From: Symbiodinium natans
Lineage: Eukaryota; Sar; Dinophyceae; Suessiales; Symbiodiniaceae
Assembly (NCBI GenBank): GCA_905221605.1
Contig: CAJNDS010002264.1
Span: 310,001 to 374,000, forward strand
DNA: 64,000 bases
Direction: 5' to 3'
Part shown: positions 53,631-64,000 of the stretch, one piece after another
How the letters are laid out: each line of letters opens with the position of its first letter
Position numbering within the stretch: position 1 is the first letter of the stretch
Translations under genes and position numbers: made by a program
The notes under the pieces: model-generated
The model's database searches: none
Seen by the model: only the letters and a program-made list of their open reading frames with translations
Told to the model about the DNA's origin: nothing

Positions 53631-55000
53631 TGTAAAGAAAAGGCTATGTGCCCACCCCACATGTGACCTACCGCCAGGAAGGCGACGATAGGGACACATG
53701 GGACGCGCCGGCCTTAAGGGCTACCGGCACAGTTCTGCTCACACCCCCCACTTCAAGAGAGGCGTTGCAGCCATGCTGCAGCGGCGATTTTGAAGCCGCA
53801 AACAGAACATGTCCTTTGAGGGGCTTCAGGGCCAGCAGCACTGCGTGGGAGAGCCTACAACAGCTACCGCCACACAACTGCTTTGACATTCAACGACCTT
53901 CTTGGGCCGCCTGGTCTCATGCAACGACCAGTGTAGAGCATGCAGCTGATAATGTTGGACCCTCTTTAGTGTGTTGGGCCCCCCCCCCCGCCCCCCCTGA
54001 ACAGTTGAGGCGTGGATGGGAGCCTGATTACACGGCCCCGGGGGCTTTTCTGATTTCAATAGGGAGGAGTTTAGATAGGTTTAAAAGGGGCAGCGATGCC
54101 CGGTTATCTTTTTTAAAGGCGCGCCACGTGGAATTTTCTTACGGCGCCCGGACGGTTTGACTTTAAAGGAGACCCCGCAAACAGTCAGGGGGTCCTGAAT
54201 AATTTGGCCAAATTGACTTTAAAGGGGAGGCCCCTACTAAAGCGGGTCTAACATTAACCTGTAAAGAAAAGGTTATGTGCCCACCCCACATGTGACCTAC
54301 CGCCAGGAAGGCGACGATAGGGACACATGGGACGCGCCGGCCTTAAGGGCTACCGGCACAGTTCTGCTCACACCCCCCACTTCAAGAGAGGCGTTGCAGC
54401 CATGCTGCAGCGGCGATTTTGAAGCCGCAAACAGAACATGTCCTTTGAGGGGCTTCAGGGCCAGCAGCACTGCGTGGGAGAGCCTACAACAGCTACCGCC
54501 ACACAACTGCTTTGACATTCAACGACCTTCTTGGGCCGCCTGGTCTCATGCAACGACCAGTGTAGAGCATGCAGCTGATAATGTTGGACCCTCTTTAGTG
54601 TGTTGGGCCCCCCCCCCCGCCCCCCCTGAACAGTTGAGGCGTGGATGGGAGCCTGATTACACGGCCCCGGGGGCTTTTCTGATTTCAATAGGGAGGAGTT
54701 TCGATAGGTTTAAAAGGGGCAGCGATGCCCGGTTATCTTTTTTAAAGGCGCGCCACGTGGAATTTTCTTACGGCGCCCGGACGGTTTGACTTCAAAGGAG
54801 ACCCCGCAAACAGTCAGGGGGTCCTGAATAATTTGGCCAAATTGACTTTAAAGGGGAGGCCCCTACTAAAGCGGGTCTAACATTAACCTGTAAAGAAAGG
54901 TTATGTGCCCACCTCACATGTGACCTACCGCCAGGAAGGCGACGATAGGGACACATGGGACGCGCCGGCCTTAAGGGCTACCGGCACAGTTCTGCTCACA
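53631..55000 (+). repeat. Tandem repeat of a 629-bp unit, 2.2 copies
   Basis: Copies start at 53631, 54260 and 54889 (each with TGTAAAGAAA(A)GG(C/T)TATGTG); the third stops at 55000. The first two differ by only a few bases. Each contains an open frame of 170 codons from a GTG (53648 and 54277), identical but for one residue. Since the non-coding part is conserved equally well, the frame is not supported as a gene. Each unit has a CCCCCCCCCCGCCCCCCC tract and a TTGACTTTAAAGG word. Confidence 0.9.
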
Positions 55001-58000
55001 TATAAAGCTTGAGCCCTAAACCCATTTGCAGGGTTTGGTGCCGAGAGCTCCATGACTGCAGCAAGTGGCTCGGCCTCAGCATGGTGTGAAGCCTCTCGTC
55101 CCAGCCTTGCCGGGACACAGCCGAGGGGGTTTGGGGTTTGGTGTTTAGGGTTTAGGGTTCAGGGTTCAGGGTTTCAGGGGGTTCAGGGTTTCAGGGTTTC
55201 AGGGTTTCAGGGTTTAGGGTGTAGGCTTTAGGAATGAGGGGCTCATGAGTGAGGGTGGAGGGAACACAGAATTCCATGACGAGATCCCAGAACCTTAAGC
55301 CCAATAACCCCTCTGCCCAAAACCTGCCCAAGCCTCGTAGACCAAACGAACACTACAATTGGGGTCATATACCCTACTAAGCTTTTTGGACCACAAACCC
55401 CTTTAAGGTTCACATTTAGTCTTCAAGGAGCATGTCATGTAAACGTTGCATGCTCCGTCTGACTTTCGGGCTGCCCGGCGTTCCAGGGTCAGGTTTGAAG
55501 CTTGACCTATTGAACCCTCAACCCTAAACCCTAAACCCTAAACCCTAAACTCAAAAACCCTAACGGCTTCACCAGAAAGCGATGCGGAACAAAAAGGGTT
55601 GGCCTGCCCAGGGCCTCCGCTGCTGTGGCCCTTGCCTGGTTTAGGGTTTAGGGTTTAGGGTTTAGGGTTTAGGGTTTAGGGTTTAGGGTTTAGGGTTTAG
55701 GGTTTAGGGTTGTTTAGGGTTTAGGGTTTAGGGTTTAGGGTTTAGGGCTTAGGGTTTAGGGTTTGGAATTTAGGGTTTAGGGTGCACGGTTTAAGGCTTA
55801 AGGTTTCAGGTTTTAGGTTTTAGGGGGGAATGCCAGAACTTGAGAGAAGATGGTCAATGTGCTTCGGGCTCTTGATGGTGGACCCGAGGCAAGGTTTGCC
55901 ACCGCAAACGAGGATCCAGCTAAACGACTCAACCCTAAGCCCTATACACCGTAAACCGTAACCCCCACCAGAAAGGAAAAAATCCAGGTGTCCCTGAACA
56001 TGGGCCTGATGGCAGAAACAAAAAGCAGGCTTGAGTGGAAGCATACGTGAGGTCGTGCTCCCATGCCCAGAACCCTAGTCGAAGATACATTCATACCCTA
56101 ACCATCAGGGGGACATACTTCACGCTTAAGGAGCCGCGGGAAGGTTCCCAAGCGCCTTGGCAGCCTCCAAAAGCTTCCAGAGCGTTGGGAACCCCTGAAA
56201 ACCTCGTTGGGAGCTGCTGGAGGGCTTCCCAGAAACCTTGCCACCCTGCAAGCAGCGAGTTGTGGGCATGCCTTCACACTATTGCAGTGCCGCTACACCC
56301 GAAATTCTAAACCTACACATGCTACATAAATCAACACCCTCGACCCTGAAGCCTAAACCCTAAACCCTAAACCCTATTTTGGCCCATCTGCCTGCGCATC
56401 GCTGCTCCGCAGAAGAGCTGCTGCGCGGCTGCCCCCATTCTGCAGCAGAGTAGCCACAACAGCCCTAATCACGGGACCTCCAGTATCCCAAAATAGAACC
56501 CTCAACCCTAAACCCTAAACCCTAAACCCTAAACCCTAAACCCTAAACCCTTTCGCAGTGAGACACTGCTTGTTGAGACGCACCAAGCCAACTCCTTACT
56601 GTTGAGGGCAGCACAACACCTCGAAATGGGAGTGCAAGACATGGGCCATACGGGCGCGTGTCCTCAAAACAGGACAGGACTACAAACGTACATGAGACCC
56701 GCAGGCCAGGCGGTTTCGCAGTTTCAGAACGAACCTAGAACTCCTATAACGGGGAGATAAGGGCCCACTAGGAGATCTAGACACCCTACAGCAAACCTGG
56801 CCTCTCGTTTAGTGTTGAAAGGAAGCGTTTGCCAGGCCAGTGTGCACACCTGCGCGCGTCGACTGAAGACGACAATGCCGCGCAGGAAACTCTACGGCTC
56901 AAGGCTTTTGTTGAGTTTCTTTACCTATAATTGTAAGGTCCATGGTTTAGAGGCTGGCTACTGCCATATGGCCCCGACTGGACCCTGAACCCCAACAGCC
57001 CAGAAAGCTCCACGAATCTTCAACCTCAAAACTCAACCCTGAACCCTGAACCCTGAACCCTAAACCCTAAACCCTAAACCCTAAACCAAAGAGAACCAAC
57101 CAAGCCCTTTAGTCTAACAGGGCCTCGGGGCCCAGCTCCGCCAGCAATGCCGCGGCACCGGAGCGGACCTCACTTTGGGATAGCTGGTGTGTGAAAAGAA
57201 TCCAGCGTACCGACACGGAGTTCTGGGCGCAGCTATTGAGGGCAAGCATCCAAGACCCGGCTGCTGAGGGCATGCTGCAGCAAGACCCCAAAACCCCGAA
57301 TTCCTGAACCCTTAAACGTTAAGGGTTTAGGGCTTAGGGTTTAGGGATTAGTCAGAGTCCAGGGCCCCCAAATCCATAGGCTCCGCGGAGCTGAGAGCAG
57401 AATGCCATCACTTCGATCAGCTCGATTGGGGTCTACTGTTTTGGCTGTAACCCTAAACCCTAAACCATAAACCCTAAACCCTGAACCCTTTCGGTTTGAG
57501 GGCTTAAGCTTCCCAATCGCTGCAACTCCTGCCTCGAATTCGCCATCCGCGCACAGGACCTCCAGCCACTGGACGCTTCAGAGGAGTGGTGGGGCTTCCG
57601 GTGTGTAAGCTTTACGCTTTTACAGGGCTCATAGGTTCAAGGGTTCAAGAGCTTGTGGGGCGTAGGGAATGGGTCTCATAAGGCTCATGGGGCATATAAG
57701 TCTTACAAGAATTACTGGGCTTTGTCGTCCTGATTGTGTTTTGGGCATTTTGGCGATGAGTGGCTAAGGAGGTGGGGAAACAAAAGAGCTTTCACCTCTG
57801 TGGCAGCCAGCCCTTACATGTGGTTAAGGGTTCAGGGTTTAGGGTCCTAGGGCTCGAGGTTGTAGGGTGCATGTCTCCGACAGCCCATACAGAAGAGAAT
57901 AGTGAGAATGACTCCTCAGCTTTGAAACCACTGGTGTGCCAGCCACACTGAATGGCAGGGTATAGGGTTTAGGGTTTAGGGTTTAGGGTATAGGGTTTAG

Positions 58001-58075
58001 GGTTTAGGGTTTAAGGTTTAGGGTTTAGGGTTTTAGGGTTTCGGGTTTAGGGTTTAGGGTTTATGGGTTTGAGGA
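55001..58075. repeat. Interstitial telomere-like zone 3, gene-poor
   Basis: TTTAGGG blocks at 55135-55235 (with TTTCAGGG variants), 55638-55815 and 57958-58062; CCCTAAA blocks at 55510-55552, 56345-56378, 56503-56550, 57035-57088 and 57450-57485. The sequence between holds short frames without motifs, including a plus-strand reading near 57170-57290 (WAQLLRASIQDPAAEG) that I could not support as an exon. Confidence 0.8.
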
Positions 58076-58079
58076 GGTG

Positions 58080-59075
58080 GGCACCCCCTACCCCCCCCCC
58101 CCCCCAGCCCCCCCCCCCCTCCTCATCCCCACCCCCCACCCCCCACCCCCCACCCACCCCCGCCCCCACCCCCCGCCACTCTCCCCCCGCTCCCAACCCC
58201 CCTCATACCCCGGGGGTTGACCCCCCCCCCCCTCCCCCCCCGCCCACCCCCACCCGCCTGTTTTTTGGCTTGAGCTTGTCCTAATGCCACCCCCAACCCC
58301 GCCCCAAAGGTTTCACGGGATGATCTTCGAACCATGCGAGCGGGTTTAGACCTCTCAACTATGCTCCAGCGGGGTCGGCGGCTTGAGTTGGAGGCTCTTA
58401 AATTTTGGGTTTAGGGTTTAGGGTTGGCGTGTTGGATGGGTTTGAGGAGGCCCCCCCCCCCCCCCCCCCCCCCCCCGTGCAAGGTGAATCGGGGGCCGGG
58501 AACCTAACAAACCACCAAAGGCCAGAACCCTAGATCTTCCATGAGACCTAATTAAACCCCGAAGCTTCTAGTCTGAAACTTTCACCTACAGATTCTCAAA
58601 CATCTGGAGCCTGTTTTTGTTTTTGAGCGTAATTCTCGGGCTGGCCGCGAGCGGCACTCGTACACTTTAGTATATTGTCCCTAACCCTAAACCCTAACCC
58701 TTAATTAAACCCTAAACCCTAAACTCTTAAACCCTAAACCCTTTAAACCCGAAGCCGAATCCTAAACCCTAAATTCCACACCCCAAAACCCTAAACCCTA
58801 TTCAGTGCAACTTGTTGAAGGGACTTGTCGGGGTCGGAGATGGAGGGGGGGGGGTGGAGGTGGGGAAACCGAGCAAAGCCGATGAGCCGCATAAACCCAT
58901 AAACCCCGACCTTAAAACCCCAACCCCCAACCCCAGCCCCTAAGCCCCGAATGCCCCTAGCCCCCCCCCCCCCCCCCCCACACCACCCTCGGCATCCATC
59001 ATCAAACGCCGAACCCCTCGCACCCCCCCCCCCTGCCCCTGCAACCCCCCCCCCCCCCCCCCCCCCCCCCAACCC
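58080..59075. repeat. Poly-C / CCCCCA tracts
   Basis: Poly-C-rich tracts at 58085-58255, 58449-58478, 58960-58980 and 59020-59070, separated by unique sequence and a short CCCTAAA block (58681-58800). The Pro- or Gly-rich frames over them are artefacts. Confidence 0.9.
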
Positions 59076-59079
59076 CCAA

Positions 59080-60222
59080 AAAAGAGAGAAGGAAACAAGC
59101 GATGAACCTGCTCCAGGCTGACCGACTGCACGCTCTCCTGCCAGATGTCGCTTTGTGGCCTCTGATTGGATGGAGGGTTTGGGGTTTGGGGTCCAGGGTT
59201 TTGGGGGCTTGGGGGCTGAGGGCTATTGAGGGTTTCGAAGTGTGTAGGGCTTAGGGTTTAGGGTTCGGGCCTTGGGGAAGTTGGGGTGTAAGCACATGGA
59301 GCCAACAAGGTTTATACTCCGCTGACAGAACTTGCTTTGCGTTAGGAGGGTTTCGGGTAAATTTAGCTCGTATTGCTTTAGGAGGGTTTAGGGTATGTTT
59401 AGCTCTTGTTGTCCATGCGCATTATGGGTTTAGGGCGACTGTTGGAATGGGGAGCTTTTCGAATCACCGGTGCAGATGTATCGCTCTCTAGCTCGCAGCC
59501 CTCAGCCCCCAAAACGAGAACCCTTACAACCTGCTTGGCGGTGTGGGCAAGGTCCAGTCGATGCAGCAACCTCCGTGCTTCTAGGGATTAGGGCCTAGTA
59601 AGGGATCGGGTTTACAGGGCGGGTCAAGGATACAGGGGGTCGTGGAACTGAATGCCGACACCCTGAACCCGGAGCCCGGAGCGCCACGGCCAACACGATT
59701 GCAGGGCGCCTTCAGAGACTTTAGGAGAATTACAACTCTATTTCGGGCGCCCGAACCTATCTAGCTTGGCCCATCTATCCTGAGAAGCACTTACTCCTCA
59801 AGGCTCTTAAACCCAACAAGGACGGCTAGATGTCATGTGGACAAGCATGGATGCACGGCCTGAGAGCGTACACCACGTGCATCTGCGACCTAAGGAGTGG
59901 ACAATGCCCAGGGTTTAGGGTTTGCGGCTTGGGGTTTAGGGTTTGGGGTTTGGGGCTTTGACTCAACCCTAAACCACGAATGGCAGGCAGAGCTTGTAGC
60001 AGACGGAGCTTTCGGCGTGTTTTTGATGGGTTAGGGTTTTGCGTTGAGGGCCTTTATGGCGATTAGGGTTCAGGGTTCAGGGTTTAGGGACCTTCGAGTC
60101 ATGTGTGTCACAGGTCTCACAGTCTCAGGGTCCCGCGATATGGGATTTCAGATTCCCGGATGCTGTACGCAAAAAGGCATCAGGTTTAGGGTTTAGGGTT
60201 TATAGGGTTCAGGGTTTAGGGC
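59080..60222. other. No recognisable gene
   Basis: Unique sequence with scattered TTTAGGG, TTTGGGG and TTCAGGG words (59175-59265, 59910-59955, 60065-60090, 60180-60235). Nothing else is visible. It is the 3' flank of the ankyrin gene on the minus strand. Confidence 0.5.
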
Positions 60223-61527
60223 TTAGGGTTTAAGGGTGTTTAGCACTTCGGAGCCAGGACGCGAGAGGCGTCGGGCCCCACTGGGCAGTTGCATGCTATT
60301 TTTTGGCCTTGGGGGGCATCGAGTTAGCAGCCTCCGCATCAGATCCCTCAGCAGCTTGGAGCATCCCACAAGCTTGCTTCTTCCAGAAGAGGCCTCCAGC
60401 AGCAAAAACCATGTTTCTGTCCGCCCCTTCCACAGAGCCACGTCCAGGGGCGTGAACCCTTTCAAACCACAGATCCTCTCCGCGTCGCCACCGGCCTGCA
60501 GCAAGAGGCGGACGACTTCCACATGGCCAGCGCGGGCCGCCACGTAGAGGGGCGTTTCCCCGCGGGAGAGCTGGTCGCATTTGCAGACCATATCCGCCTC
60601 AGCCCGGGCGTCGAGAAGCAGCCTCACGACCGGGAGGTTTCCTCGCGAGCAGGCCTCGTAGAGGGGAGTACCCCCCTGTGGCCCTGCTGCGTTCTTGTCC
60701 GCCTTGGCTTCCAAGAGCTGGCGGACCACCACACTGCAGCCTTTGAAGCACGCCAAGCTGAGCGGCAGCTCTTCACCTACCAATTTCCGCGTGTCCGCCC
60801 GGGCCTCCAAGAGCACCTGCACCACTGCCGAGTGACCCCCAAAGCACGCGACATTCCTTGGCTGCTTGTCTCGCCCTTGAGAGGCCTCGGAAGACTGAGG
60901 GGTCCAACGGTCCAACCTAAAGAGGGTGTAGGACTTTGTAGGGTTTTGGGTTACAAGGTGTGTCGTGCTTGCGGCTGTAAGGCCACAGTTTTGCATGCTG
61001 GAGGCACGAATGACGCAGTCACCTCTTCTCACAACCTCTGGAAAGACCCAGCTATCGTGTGAAAAATGCTAAAGGCGAAAAATGCTTTTCCAAAATGCAT
61101 GTCTAGCAAAGGGTGCAGGCTCATTTTGCAGGGTTCAGGATTTAGGGTGCAGAGTTTGTGGGGAGGTGTTCACGAGAATTCCCTCCTGTTTGTCTCAACA
61201 ATGTGGACCCCTCTTTGGGCCTTCAAACTCTGAAACCTGAAGACCCCTGGGCCCTACACCCTAACAACCCCCAGAGCCCTGAAAACTCAAATCCCTAAAG
61301 CCTTCAGACCGTGAAACCCTAAACCCGAAAGGCCCTAAGCCTTAAAACCCTGAGGCCTTGAAACCCTGAAGCCCTAAACCCTAAACAGAACAAGCTGAAA
61401 ACCCATCTAAGTGGCAGGGCTGTCCCCAAGCGGTTCGCGCACAACTTGTCCACGTCCGCCCGTGCCTCCAATAACAACTTCGCTATCGACGAATGGCCTC
61501 TCCGGGCTGCCACGAAGAGCGGGGTGA
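60223..61527 (-). CDS. Ankyrin-repeat protein, at least two exons
   Basis: An upstream exon (about 61527-61430) reads KKGVTPLFVAARRGHSSIAK and LLLEARADVDKLCANRLG, one ankyrin repeat. The downstream exon (about 60897-60223) carries five: NVACFGGHSAVVQVLLEARA, LSLACFKGCSVVVRQLLEAK, GGTPLYEACSRGNLPVVRLL, GETPLYVAARAGHVEVVRLL and GFTPLDVALWKGRTETWFLL. A tail follows and ends in a stop at 60223. A candidate join links the two so that NRLG runs into RDKQPRNVA; it would need a GA or GG donor near 61431. Earlier exons should lie beyond 61540, where only telomere-like repeats are seen. Ankyrin repeats bind proteins; partner and location are unknown. Confidence 0.75.
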
Positions 61528-61539
61528 CTCCTTTCTTTG

Positions 61540-61705
61540 GGGTTTAGGGTTTAGGGTTTAGGGTTTAGGGTTTAGGGTTTAGGGTTTAGGGTTTAGGGTT
61601 TAGGGTTTAGGGTTTAGGGTGTAGGGTGTAGGGTTTAGGGTTCATAGTGTTTAGGGTTCATAGTGTTTAGGGTTCAGGGTTCAGGGTTCGGGGTTCGGGG
61701 CTGCG
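61540..61705 (+). repeat. TTTAGGG block in the ankyrin gene
   Basis: About 12 uninterrupted TTTAGGG units (61539-61622), then GTAGGG, TTCATAGTG and TTCAGGG/TTCGGGG variants to 61705. It directly abuts the ankyrin exon (TTTCTTTGGGGTTTAGGG), so it lies in an intron or at a gene break. Confidence 0.9.
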
Positions 61706-61743
61706 ACTCTTGAGAGCTTTGGGAGTTTAGGGTTTCGTCTGAA

Positions 61744-64000
61744 CTATCGGTGCTCGAGTTCTCGGTTCTCCATCTTAGTCCACCCATTCCGATGCATTCC
61801 GACATCCAGCCAGGCTTCCGCGATTGTCCGCAGAGGTGCTGTCTGGATCCAGACGATCTTGCAACAGCTCTTCAACCTCGAAGCCATGTCCTGCTTCGGA
61901 CTCGCCAATGAGCTTGGCGACTTGATCCTGTTGGGGACAAAAAAAGCGCGCACTTCTGTGCGCGCGCGCGTGGGGGGGAGGGCAATGAACGGTTTAGGAT
62001 TTGGGCGTTTAGGGTGTTGGAGCGCCCATCGGGCTTCGGGCTCTCATGACTCTCATGAGCTCCGTCCTGTGTAGCCGTGATGAAGGGGAGCAACACCAGT
62101 TGCAGATCCATCGGCTCGTCAAGCGTCCTCCAATCGGCCAGACTTGTCCTCAGTCTCGCAGCTAGGGCTCAAGAACACAAACACGGTTGGGCCACAAAGG
62201 CCACTGAAAAAAAAATCCGAAATAGGAATCTCTTAAAGCTCACAAAGGGAATAGCCCGAGGATGGGTGGTAAGGATGGGAATTGGAGTAACAACCGACCT
62301 AAACACCCCAATCCTCAACCTCAAGACCCCCAAAATCGAAGAGGAGATTCCCATCCCCCGAAAGGATCCGCTGCCGGAAGCGCGGGACCCCGCAGATGTG
62401 CGCGAGGCTCCCTTTCAGGGAGCAAACGTCGCTCATCTCCTGGCGGTCCACATCTTGGCCCAAGGCAAGCCTTGAAGACCCTCAGCATAATCTGCAGTTC
62501 TTGTCCAGGTTTGGCCCTTAAACCCTCTGACAAAATTTCACAGTATGACCCTCTTAAACCAAGAAGGAGGACAAACATGAAACATCCCAGGCCTACTTAG
62601 TTCTAAGGGTAAAAAGTGGATCTCCTCCACGGGCGCTGCCGTGAGCTCTTCGCCAGAGGCCATAAACACACGGATCATGGCGCTGGCGGGGGCGACAGGA
62701 GATTTTTGGCTGAGGTCAAGCAACCTGCTAACCTGAGGGGCCTTGTGTTTAGGGTTCGGGTTTGGGGTTTGGGGGTAAGGGTTTAGGGGCTAGCGGCTTA
62801 GGGTTTAAGGTTTAGGGTCTGGGGGAAATGCGGCAGCAGTGGCGCCTTTGTAGGGCTCAGACCTGGTTTGCGCAGCTCAAAGCCCGTCCAGAAAGAAAGC
62901 GGTCGGTGTTGGGGCCCTAAGCATAGTTGGTTCTTAGGGTTTAGGGTTTAGGGTTTAGGGTTTGGGCTTGCTTCAAGGCGTAGGGTGCTATGGGAACCTT
63001 AAACAGGCTCTCCTTTTGAAAGAGTTGTCGGGATGAAAGGCTCGACTCCGTTTGGCAAGGTCAAAGAGAGATGACCTGCGAGCATCCGCCGTAAACTTCC
63101 AACTCGTTAGGCGTTGATCCTAAACCCAAAACCCTACATCCTACAACCTACAACCTACACCCTAAACCCCAAGCCCTAAACCCTAAACCCTGGCCAAGAC
63201 TAACAGCTTCAGCAAGTGCCCTAAAGGGAAGGAAGTTGACGGCTCAGGAACGTTTTCGGGGCCTCAAGGTCCTATAAAACCCCCAAGCCCCAGTGTAGAA
63301 CTGGGCCCCCGGGCTCTTCAATGGCAGCAAGGAGCGCAGCATGCTTGGTGGCCTTTGTCCAGAGGCTTAGGATTTAGGGTTTGGGCTTTAGGGTTTAGGG
63401 TTCCCACCTGGAAAAGGAGGGGTTCCGGCCTTAGGGGAGTTAGCGGGGGGGGGGGGGGGGGGGGGGGGGGTGCGAGCCCCCTTACATACATTAAAGCGCC
63501 TGCACTTGGGCTCCACACCGGCGTCCACTTGGTGCTCCAGCCTGTGGGCGGAAGCCTCACAGCAGCCCTCCCGAACCCACCCTGAAACCCTGAAACCCCA
63601 AACCCCTAAACACACTCTAGACTCCGGACATGCTCATGCTGAGGGCCCCGTGGTCCTGCACCCCATGTCGGCAATTAGGGCTTATGGTTTGAGGGTTTAG
63701 GGTTTAGGGTTTAGGGTTTAGGATTTAGGGTTTAGGGTTTAGGGGCGCAGGGAGCTCCACGAACAAAACCACTGTCAACCCCGAAATCCTCTAAAACCCC
63801 AAACAGCAAAGTCCTGTAAAGACCACACCTGAGCTCCCCCACGACCCCGAAAAGGGCCACCCACTCCAAACCCCAACCGCGCGGTACATTTGAGAGTTCG
63901 GGGTCTTGGGCTTAGAGCCCTCAATCCTGAAAGACTTATACTCTCAACCACTCTCTGGCCTTTTCTCGAGCCTCGGAGTTGCAGGCCCTCAACAATGAGG
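61744..64000. other. Gene-poor end of window
   Basis: No firm gene. A plus-strand frame 62262-62600 is basic and Pro/Ser/Gly-rich (GNWSNNRPKHPNPQPQDPQN) and overlaps another open frame; it may be an exon but has no motif. TTTAGGG blocks lie at 62750-62815, 62937-62965 and 63690-63745; CCCTAAA-like words at 63120-63190; and a poly-G tract at 63447-63471. Confidence 0.5.

Noticed and set aside
53648-54789. Twin 170-codon ORFs in the 629-bp repeat
   Set aside because: They start at GTG and are conserved no better than the flanking repeat DNA; kept only as a property of the repeat.
56895-56915. GGCTCAAGG near 56898 as another spliced-leader relic
   Set aside because: Only eight bases match, and no gene follows on that strand.
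62077-62600. Basic ORFs near the right end
   Set aside because: Two frames overlap with similar composition and no domain; it cannot be decided which, if either, is coding.

Overview
The window looks like nuclear DNA of a dinoflagellate, most likely a Symbiodiniaceae-type genome. The evidence is as follows. Genes are cut into very short exons. Most introns that I can place by reading frame end AG|G and many begin with GC or GA instead of GT. TTTAGGG/CCCTAAA (plant-type telomere) runs are scattered everywhere, also inside introns. There is a long copia-like gag-protease ORF and an ISXO2/Merlin-type transposase. A degraded trace of the dinoflagellate spliced leader may sit upstream of the retroelement. 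No prokaryotic operon signals are present, and I found no tRNA or rRNA. All identifications are from reading the sequence; no database search was run.

Layout. 1-320 is a poly-C tract. About 1.8-6.0 kb (minus strand) is a multi-exon PARP6/PARP8-like ADP-ribosyltransferase gene. 7.0-8.7 kb holds short repeats, a MITE with 18-bp terminal inverted repeats and a GC-rich hairpin. 8.8-10.2 kb (minus) is an ISXO2/Merlin-type transposase. 11.4-24.3 kb is a patchwork of one repeated family. It has an intact superfamily-1 helicase ORF (19553-21802), a broken copy of it in inverted orientation (17.2-19.0 kb), an unrecognised protein region broken over several frames (11.85-15.3 kb), and a second copy of that region whose pieces are shuffled and partly inverted (21.9-24.3 kb). 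24.4-27.4 kb is a tandem duplication that runs into a 100-base assembly gap.

27.5-37.4 kb (plus) is a single gene of about 30 tiny exons in AT-rich introns. I can assemble most of its junctions by phase. It encodes a Lys/Glu-rich N-terminus followed by a conserved protein of unknown function that I recall as a large dinoflagellate family; it may descend from a transposase. 37.5-41.8 kb (minus) is a gag-protease ORF lacking the rest of pol, preceded by a small ORF that overlaps it by ATGA.

42-64 kb is gene-poor and dominated by interstitial telomere-like blocks of both orientations. It contains a secreted sulfotransferase-like gene (45.4-46.9 kb, minus), an ankyrin-repeat gene (60.2-61.5 kb, minus), and several unusual tandem arrays: an 89-bp double-hairpin satellite, a TTTAGGG-related 41-bp satellite, a 33-bp-arm palindrome and a 629-bp tandem duplication.

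The genes do not form a pathway. The common theme is host genes with odd splice sites embedded in mobile and satellite DNA. The best candidates for new biology are the many-exon gene, the shuffled helicase family and the double-hairpin satellite.
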